Shown: in pieces, positions 7,144 through 11,580 of the stretch
Position numbering within the stretch: position 1 is the first letter of the stretch
How the letters are laid out: every line of letters starts with the position of its first letter
DNA from: Ignavibacteriales bacterium
GTDB taxonomy: Bacteria; Bacteroidota; Ignavibacteria; UBA10030
Length of the DNA: 11,580 bases
Assembly (NCBI GenBank): GCA_016218005.1
Contig: JACRFF010000306.1
Coordinates: 1-11,580, forward strand
Reading direction: 5' to 3'
Notes under the pieces: model-generated
Seen by the model: the letters and a program-made list of their open reading frames with translations, nothing else
Database searches by the model: none
Told to the model about the DNA's origin: nothing
Program-made: the position numbers and the translations under genes

Positions 7144-7437
7144 CTACTGTCCTTTCTTCAGACTCTCATCCACGGCGTGCTTCAATTCCTTCGATACCTT
7201 GAAGATGGGCACGTAGTGTTCATCCACCATGACCTGAGCGCCGGTGCGAGGATTCCGCGCCACACGCCCTTTGCGTTTCTTAACCTTGAAGCTGCCGAAG
7301 CCACGAATCTCGATGTGCTTCCCTTCACGCATCGCATTGATGACGGTCTGAATAAAACCATCGACCACCGCTTCGGTTTCCACCTTTGTCAAACCGGTGG
7401 CTGAGGCAATGATGTCAACGATGTCAGCTTTGGTCAC
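7144..7437 (-). CDS. HU/IHF-family DNA-binding protein
   Basis: HU-family proteins dimerise, bend DNA and organise the nucleoid. The 97 residues match the family length. They contain the N-terminal helices (MTKADIVDIIASATGL), the GFGSFKVKKRKGRVARNPRTG block at the base of the DNA-binding arm (about 46-66), and a final helix FKVSKELKHAVDESLK. The GTG start at 7437 is preceded by AGGAGG (7442-7447) with a 4-base gap, lying in the 11 bases after the sppA stop. The tight packing shows co-transcription with sppA and the TPR gene. Which paralogue (HU or IHF-like) cannot be decided from sequence alone. Confidence 0.94.
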   Translation of the reverse strand: MTKADIVDIIASATGLTKVETEAVVDGFIQTVINAMREGKHIEIRGFGSFKVKKRKGRVARNPRTGAQVMVDEHYVPIFKVSKELKHAVDESLKKGQ

Positions 7438-7448
7438 GATTCCTCCTG

Positions 7449-8348
7449 TTATTGTGGTGAAGTGAATCGATATTGAAGAATGGGTTGGTTTAGAAATTCA
7501 TTGCGGAGCTTTGTAACCTCGCTGGCCGCATCTCCCACAACTCGCTCGATGAACGTCAACCGCTTGAACTCTTGCACAGTCTTCGGCTTGCCTTTGATTC
7601 CTCCCAACTCTGCCGCGAGCTTGATCGCATCTTGCATAGTTCCAAGCGTATCAACGAATCCGTACTCGTATGCTTGGCGACCCGTAAACACGCGGCCATC
7701 GGCGTACTTCTTTACAAACTCTGGCGCGAGATCGCGCTCAACTGCAACCGCGTGCAAAAACTGATCATAGACGTCCATAATGAGGTCTTGCAAGTATGCC
7801 TTCTCCTCCTCCGTAGTCTTTCGGAAGGGCGAGCCGATATCCTTCAACTTGCCGGACTTGAACGTCGACTGGTCGATGCCGATCTTTTTCATCAACTCTT
7901 GGATGTGATAGAACTGGAGGATGACGCCAATGCTGCCGGTCAGTGTTCCGGGGTTGGCAACGATCTTTGTCGCTCCGACCGAGACGTAGTAACCACCACT
8001 TGCTGCCACCGATCCCATAGATACGACTACCGGCTTGACTTCCGTAGTCTTCTTCACCTCTTCGTAGATTTCTTGGCTTGCCGAAACGCCGCCGCCGGGT
8101 GATTCCACGCGGAAGACAATCGCCTTGATGCCGGAGTTCTCACGATACTTTTTGAATTGTCGCACGATATTTTCGGAGACTATAATCGGCTCTCGCAGTT
8201 CCACAATAGCAACGCGGTCGCCGGAAAACGACTCCGACTCGTCCGCAGGTTCAGAAAAGAACCAACTGATTATGGAAAAAATAAATAGCCCAAAAAACAG
8301 GAGGAAGGCACCAAGAATGGCGAGGACCCACTTCGTAGTTTTCGACAT
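7449..8348 (-). CDS. sppA: Signal peptide peptidase SppA (short form)
   Basis: SppA is a membrane serine protease that degrades signal peptides left after export. The 299 residues fit the short, single-domain type of Gram-positives and many other bacteria rather than the double-length E. coli form. There is one N-terminal membrane anchor at about 8-31. Protease motifs follow: VESPGGGVSAS at 81-91, the nucleophile S117 in SVAASGGYYVS, GTLTGSIGV at 134-142, and the likely catalytic lysine K169 in SGKLKDIGSP. K169 lies 52 residues after the serine, the same distance as in the Bacillus Ser/Lys pair. The ATG at 8348 has no evident Shine-Dalgarno site. A good promoter lies at 8390-8418, so this gene probably heads the operon with HU, the TPR protein and the small ribosomal protein. 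Confidence 0.94.
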   Translation of the reverse strand: MSKTTKWVLAILGAFLLFFGLFIFSIISWFFSEPADESESFSGDRVAIVELREPIIVSENIVRQFKKYRENSGIKAIVFRVESPGGGVSASQEIYEEVKKTTEVKPVVVSMGSVAASGGYYVSVGATKIVANPGTLTGSIGVILQFYHIQELMKKIGIDQSTFKSGKLKDIGSPFRKTTEEEKAYLQDLIMDVYDQFLHAVAVERDLAPEFVKKYADGRVFTGRQAYEYGFVDTLGTMQDAIKLAAELGGIKGKPKTVQEFKRLTFIERVVGDAASEVTKLRNEFLNQPILQYRFTSPQ

Positions 8349-8389
8349 ACGGTTTTAAAGTCGGCTTGTAACCCCTTATTGTCCAAAGC

Positions 8390-8418
8390 ATAATACGCAA
8401 TTGAGGGTGGAAAATCAA
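8390..8418 (-). promoter_or_regulatory. Sigma70-like promoter of the sppA operon
   Basis: On the minus strand TTGATT (8413-8418) and TATTAT (8390-8395) are separated by exactly 17 bases, matching the consensus at 4 of 6 and 5 of 6 positions. Transcription would start near 8383, leaving a leader of about 35 bases before the sppA ATG. It begins immediately after the trxB terminator, which fits a new transcription unit. Confidence 0.6.
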
Positions 8419-8420
8419 AC

Positions 8421-8457
8421 GAAGAAAACAAAACGCCCCAGCGATGCTGGGGGCGTT
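8421..8457 (-). terminator. Rho-independent terminator after trxB
   Basis: On the minus strand the arms AACGCCCCCAGC (8446-8457) and GCTGGGGCGTT (8432-8442) enclose the loop ATC. They pair over 11 bases with one bulged C. A T-rich tail, TTTTGTTTTCTTC, follows. It lies about 20 bases after the trxB stop codon. Confidence 0.85.
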
Positions 8458-8476
8458 GGGCGATTTTGGCGAAACG

Positions 8477-9427
8477 TTACTCGTGCTCGGCAAGAAATCG
8501 TTCGGCATCAATCGCCGCCATGCATCCTGTGCCTGCCGCACTTACGGCTTGACGATAGGTGGGGTCGGCAACATCACCGGCAGCAAACACGCCAGGGACG
8601 TTCGTTGCCGTGCTCTTTCCTTTTGTGCGAAGGTATCCCACGGCATCCATATCGAGCACGCCTTGAAAGAGCATCGTGTTCGGCTGGTGTCCGATCGCAA
8701 GGAACAGGCCATCGCATTTGAAATCGGTTATCAAACCCGTTTTCACATTTTTGATCCGAAGCCCGGTCAGCTTCTTGTGTCCCATTGCATTTGTTTCACC
8801 CAACACTTCTTCAACGACGGAATCGAGAAGGAAATCGACCTTGGAATTCTTGCGGACACGCTCTTGCATAACTTTTGACGCACGAAATGCGTCGCGTCGG
8901 TGAATGACGGTAACGCGAGCCGCATGCTTGGTGAGATAGGACGCTTCCTCCATCGCCGTGTCTCCGCCGCCGACGACGGCAACGTGTTGATTCTTGAAAA
9001 AGAATCCGTCGCACGTTGCGCACGCCGAAACGCCATAGCCCATGTAAAGCGACTCCGTCGGGATGTTCAAAAGTTTTGCCGAAGCTCCCGTCGCCACAAT
9101 AATGGATTCGGCCCAATATTCGGTTCCATCCGCCACGACTTTGAAGGGACGCTTCGATAGGTCCACCGACTCGACGGTCTTGAAGTGGCATTCCGCGCCA
9201 AAGCGGCTGGCTTGCTTACGCATAATGTCCATGAGATCAGGACCTTGAATGCCGTGCTCAAAGCCTGGATAGTTCTCGACCTCCGTCGTGATCGTCAGTT
9301 GGCCGCCGGGTTGTTGGCCTTCAAAGACAAGTGGATGCAGATTTGCCCGACCTGCATACAGCGCCGCAGTCAAGCCGGCGGGTCCCGAGCCGATAACGAT
9401 AACGTCGCGAAAATTTGCTTCAGCCAT
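8477..9427 (-). CDS. trxB: Thioredoxin-disulfide reductase (TrxB)
   Basis: TrxB uses NADPH and FAD to reduce thioredoxin in the cytoplasm. The 316 residues match the low-molecular-weight bacterial type. Motifs in order: FAD-binding GSGPAG at 13-18; PGGQLTITTEVENYPGF at 40-56; the redox-active pair CATC at 136-139; NADPH-binding GGGDTA at 153-158; HRRDAFRAS at 176-184; and GVFAAGDV at 279-286 followed by YRQAVSAAGTGCMAA. All key residues are present. The ATG at 9427 has an AAAGGA site about 7 bases upstream. TTATAA lies about 30 bases before the start and could be a -10 box, but no proper -35 is visible. It follows queG by 45 bases and may be read together with it. Confidence 0.97.
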   Translation of the reverse strand: MAEANFRDVIVIGSGPAGLTAALYAGRANLHPLVFEGQQPGGQLTITTEVENYPGFEHGIQGPDLMDIMRKQASRFGAECHFKTVESVDLSKRPFKVVADGTEYWAESIIVATGASAKLLNIPTESLYMGYGVSACATCDGFFFKNQHVAVVGGGDTAMEEASYLTKHAARVTVIHRRDAFRASKVMQERVRKNSKVDFLLDSVVEEVLGETNAMGHKKLTGLRIKNVKTGLITDFKCDGLFLAIGHQPNTMLFQGVLDMDAVGYLRTKGKSTATNVPGVFAAGDVADPTYRQAVSAAGTGCMAAIDAERFLAEHE

Positions 9428-9472
9428 AAATTTCCTTTGAGAGAATCTTCACTTTATAAGATGCACCATTCT

Positions 9473-10408
9473 TCAAATCGATTCCTTCATACTTGCCTGA
9501 AGAACGGCTCTTGCATTTCGCGCCAGTCCTTCTCGTTTTGTCCGCTTGATGGGACTTTTGCGGAATCGCTCGACAAATTCATCTGCGCTCATAGCCGCGA
9601 CATTCTCTAATTTTGGCTCGAGATTGAATTCGCGCGGTTGAAACGCCGCCTCAGTTGTCGGCTGCTGAAATCGGTTCCACGGACACACATCTTGGCAGAT
9701 GTCGCAACCGTAGATCCAATTATCGAACTTCGTCGTTAATGAGTCGGCCAGATTGCCGCGATGCTCGATCGTCAGGTACGAAATACATTTATTTGAATCA
9801 AGGACATACGGTTCCACAAGGGCCTGTGTTGGACAAGCATCTATGCACGCCGCGCAGGTACCGCAAAAATCCTCAAGTGGAGAATCGTATTCGAGTTCAA
9901 GGTCGGTAAGTATCTCACCCAAAAAAATCCAAGAGCCAACTTCCTTCGAGATGACATTCGTATGCTTCCCCATCCATCCAAGCCCTGCGCGCACAGCCCA
10001 CGCTTTGTCCATCACCGGGCCGGTATCAACGTACCGGCGCGTTTGAGCTGAAGGATAGAGTTGCTTGATTGTCTCCTCCAAAGCTCTCAGTCGATCGTCA
10101 AGAATCAGATGGTAGTCATCACCCCACGCGTAACGGGAAATCTTCCCTCGCTCCGGATCGGTGGAATGGCGATGCGGAACAAAATAGTTGAGCGCCACAC
10201 AAACAACAGACTTCGCGCTGGACAGAATGAAACGCGGATCACTTCTTTTCTCGGCGTCTCGCCCCATCCACACCATCGAGGCGTGAAAACCGCGGCGAAG
10301 CCATTCTTCCAGATGCGCTGATTCGTTATCAAGATGTTCCGCCCGTGCAACACCGACGCCGGCGAATCCGAGTTCTCGCGCTTTGGCTTTGATTGCGTCC
10401 GTTGTCAT
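9473..10408 (-). CDS. queG: Epoxyqueuosine reductase QueG
   Basis: QueG carries out the last step of queuosine synthesis, reducing epoxyqueuosine in the wobble position of GUN tRNAs with a cobalamin cofactor and two [4Fe-4S] clusters. Evidence in the 311 residues: the N-terminal QueG domain with RYVDTGPVMDKAWA, where D134 matches the known catalytic aspartate; AGLGWMGKHTNVI at 141-153; the ferredoxin-like cysteines C182, C185, C188 and C192; C208; and the second set C235, C238 and C242 in CDICQDVCPWN. It lacks the longer C-terminal HEAT extension of the E. coli and Bacillus forms, which is common in shorter QueG proteins. The ATG at 10408 has no Shine-Dalgarno site. Instead a stable small hairpin ends 13 bases before it. 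Confidence 0.96.
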   Translation of the reverse strand: MTTDAIKAKARELGFAGVGVARAEHLDNESAHLEEWLRRGFHASMVWMGRDAEKRSDPRFILSSAKSVVCVALNYFVPHRHSTDPERGKISRYAWGDDYHLILDDRLRALEETIKQLYPSAQTRRYVDTGPVMDKAWAVRAGLGWMGKHTNVISKEVGSWIFLGEILTDLELEYDSPLEDFCGTCAACIDACPTQALVEPYVLDSNKCISYLTIEHRGNLADSLTTKFDNWIYGCDICQDVCPWNRFQQPTTEAAFQPREFNLEPKLENVAAMSADEFVERFRKSPIKRTKREGLARNARAVLQASMKESI

Positions 10409-10421
10409 CGCACCAATTCAA

Positions 10422-10455
10422 TCCGCCTCAGGCGGACATGTACCGTCCAGCCGCC
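10422..10455 (-). promoter_or_regulatory. Competing short hairpins just upstream of queG
   Basis: TCCGCC-TGA-GGCGGA (10422-10436, minus-strand reading) is a perfect 6-base stem with a 3-base loop ending 13 bases before the queG start. A further GGCGG, extendable to AGGCGG, at 10451-10456 can pair with the same CCGCC(T) segment at 10430-10435, so two structures are mutually exclusive. This could be a leader control element or a dispersed palindromic repeat. No function is shown. Confidence 0.35.
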
Positions 10456-10561
10456 TCTGAAATCGCAACAAACATATTTCCACGTTCAATCCGAAATGGA
10501 ATCGCATTCAATGTTGAGGGTCTGCCACGGCGGCTACGATCTTGAATTCTTTTTCCATCAT
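10428..10561 (-). pseudogene. Possible frameshifted short gene between the MBL gene and queG
   Basis: An ATG at 10561 overlaps the MBL stop codon in the classic ATGA arrangement. It opens a frame of 17 codons (MMEKEFKIVAAVADPQH) ending at a TGA at 10508-10510. Just before that stop, another frame of the same strand continues open to a TGA at 10428-10430, reading LNAIPFRIERGNMFVAISE and then AAGRYMSA. Joined by one frameshift they would make a product of about 44 residues. I recognise no family. The second half overlaps palindromic repeat-like sequence and may be open by chance, so this is only a candidate remnant. Confidence 0.25.
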
Positions 10562-11403
10562 TGTATATCGAGTCGTTGGTCGATGGCAAAACCTTTTTCT
10601 GTCGATTTCAATGTGATGACTTCAGTATGTGGATCGTGCTCAAGAAAGAGCATCCACCGTTCTTCGTATGCGCGGGAGAGAATCCGTTTCTTTTCTTCAA
10701 GCGTCGTTAGCGGGCGGCAATCGTACCCCATGATGTACGGAAACGGTACGTGCGACGCCGTTGGAATGAGGTCGCAACAAAAGAGCATCGTCGTCTTGCC
10801 GTCGGAGATCTTCGGCAGCTGTTGCGCTTGGGTATGGCCATGCGTTACCAGCACATCGATACCGGGAAATATTTCGCCCTCACCATCGATGAATTCAAGC
10901 ACTCCCTCCGCCTGCAACGGTAAAAAATCATCCCCCATGAAACTTGCCCGATCCTTGTCGGTGGGTTGTTGCGCGTTTTCCCAATGCTTTTTCTGCACGT
11001 AGTACTTTGCGTTAGGAAACGCCGGAACAAGCTTGCCGTTCTCTTTCTTCGTCGAACCGCCGGCATGATCAAAATGCAGATGCGTTAGCACAACATCGGT
11101 GATGTCTTGGCGACGGACATTGTGCCGAGCGAGCGATCCTTCGAGCGTGGACTGAGTGTTATCGAGATGATAGATGTCGCGCAGTTTGTCGTTCCACTTG
11201 TCGCCATTGCCATTGTCGACAAGAATGGTTCTGCCGTTGCCGCGAATTAACCAACACCGGGCAGCCAACTCAATGCGCTGTCGCTCGTCGGGCGGATTGG
11301 TTTTGCTCCAGAACACCCACGGCACAACGCCGAACATCGCGCCGCCATCCAAGCGGAACCTGCCCGTTTCAATTGAATGCACTTCATACGGTCCGATCTT
11401 CAT
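10558..11403 (-). CDS. MBL-fold metallo-hydrolase
   Basis: A 281-residue protein of the metallo-beta-lactamase fold. Metal-binding residues are visible: THLHFDHAGG at 107-116 (H108, H110, D112, H113), H190 in THGHTQ, D211 in FCCDLIPT and H256 in LEHDPHT. These give a dinuclear (usually zinc) hydrolase site. There is no signal peptide, so it is probably cytoplasmic. The sequence type is the broad lactonase/hydrolase-like group, and the substrate cannot be told from motifs. The ATG at 11403 is directly preceded by a purine-rich GGGAGAGAGGA that includes a Shine-Dalgarno-like site, though its spacing is short. It lies 149 bases upstream of queG on the same strand. Confidence 0.9.
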   Translation of the reverse strand: MKIGPYEVHSIETGRFRLDGGAMFGVVPWVFWSKTNPPDERQRIELAARCWLIRGNGRTILVDNGNGDKWNDKLRDIYHLDNTQSTLEGSLARHNVRRQDITDVVLTHLHFDHAGGSTKKENGKLVPAFPNAKYYVQKKHWENAQQPTDKDRASFMGDDFLPLQAEGVLEFIDGEGEIFPGIDVLVTHGHTQAQQLPKISDGKTTMLFCCDLIPTASHVPFPYIMGYDCRPLTTLEEKKRILSRAYEERWMLFLEHDPHTEVITLKSTEKGFAIDQRLDIQ

Positions 11404-11430
11404 TCCTCTCTCCCATCAACATCTGTGTCG

Positions 11431-11458
11431 TGTTCCTTCGTATCCTTCGTGGATGAAT
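11431..11458. repeat. Short direct repeat of TCCTTCGT
   Basis: The plus strand carries two close copies of TCCTTCGT (11434-11441 and 11443-11450) in TTCCTTCGTATCCTTCGTGG, directly left of the large palindrome. It looks like part of an intergenic repeat mosaic rather than coding sequence. Confidence 0.4.
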
Positions 11459-11482
11459 TACCGCGCCGCAAGCGGCGCGGTA
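11459..11482. repeat. Perfect GC-rich palindrome at right edge
   Basis: TACCGCGCCGC (11459-11469) and GCGGCGCGGTA (11472-11482) are perfectly complementary around AA, giving an 11-base stem (10 bases with a CAAG loop). It lies upstream of the MBL gene and has no T-run. Its design recalls the palindrome at 3145-3172. I interpret it as a dispersed intergenic element; a terminator is possible but not supported. Confidence 0.65.
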
Positions 11483-11496
11483 TCTACTACGACGGC

Positions 11497-11580
11497 ATCC
11501 TTCGACGCAGCTCAGGATTATTTTTCACTTTGCCATTCATGAGGGTGACCAAAAAGTTCAAGTTGTCATGCTGAGCCTGC
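11497..11580. repeat. REP-like intergenic repeat modules, no gene seen
   Basis: Two modules resemble common dispersed intergenic repeats: ATCCTTCGACGCAGCTCAGGAT (11497-11518), an imperfect inverted repeat whose outer five bases pair, and GTCATGCTGAGCCTGC (11565-11580), which is cut by the window end and would be expected to continue into its complementary half. The open frames across this stretch on the plus strand look like chance translation of repeats. No promoter for the MBL gene is clear here. Confidence 0.4.

Noticed and set aside
10409..10557. A preQ1-type riboswitch controlling queG
   Set aside because: The leader lacks the short C-rich hairpin followed by an A-rich tail expected of preQ1-I, and queG is not a usual target. 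Only simple GGCGG/CCGCC hairpins are present.
10558..11403. Calling the MBL protein an acyl-homoserine lactonase (quorum quenching)
   Set aside because: The HxHxDH motif is shared by the whole fold, and nothing seen fixes the substrate. No quorum-sensing genes are nearby.
11174..11574. Plus-strand frames near the right edge, antisense to the MBL gene and running into the repeats
   Set aside because: They translate palindromes and repeat modules. Phrases such as SFDAAQD are typical of spurious proteins made from such repeats.
1..11580. CRISPR arrays, tRNA or rRNA genes, transposases, integrases, toxin-antitoxin or defence genes
   Set aside because: Looked for on both strands by eye. No regularly spaced repeats, no cloverleaf with a conserved TTC arm, and no matching protein families were found.

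Overview
The window is an ordinary chromosomal segment in which every complete gene lies on the minus strand. The one exception is the tail of an unidentified plus-strand gene at the left edge. Three things point to the FCB side of the bacteria, perhaps Chlorobi/Ignavibacteria-like: a tiny basic ribosomal protein of the AURKAIP1/COX24 (mS38/bS22) type, an EF-G2-type paralogue of EF-G, and a UvrA whose first zinc module lacks one cysteine. Base composition is mixed, near 50% GC. Several genes have strong Shine-Dalgarno sites (HU, the small ribosomal protein, YtxH, EF-G), which argues against typical Bacteroidia. The lineage call is an inference from gene content only.

Layout, read in the direction of transcription from the right edge. 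A mosaic of palindromes and short repeats occupies about 11404-11580. Next come an MBL-fold hydrolase (10558-11403), queG (epoxyqueuosine reductase, 9473-10408) and trxB (thioredoxin reductase, 8477-9427), ending at a good rho-independent terminator (8421-8457). A sigma70-like promoter sits in the tail of that terminator. It starts a tight run: sppA (signal peptide peptidase), an HU-family protein, a zinc-ribbon/TPR membrane protein and a 31-residue ribosomal protein. After a 136-base gap with a hairpin and a weak promoter come a YtxH protein, a DUF948-like membrane coiled-coil protein, an EF-G paralogue and uvrA. uvrA ends by overlapping the stop of the convergent left-edge gene.

Functionally this is housekeeping and stress maintenance: thiol redox (TrxB), tRNA modification (QueG), membrane proteolysis (SppA), nucleoid structure (HU), translation (EF-G2 type, small ribosomal protein), envelope-linked small proteins (YtxH, DUF948) and nucleotide excision repair (UvrA). 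I see no mobile element, CRISPR array, tRNA, rRNA or defence cassette.

I found no convincing new multi-gene system. The observations most worth a second look are the short ribosomal protein gene, the EF-G paralogue whose switch II histidine is replaced by tyrosine, a possible frameshifted short gene plus competing hairpins ahead of queG, and the repeat mosaic at the right edge.
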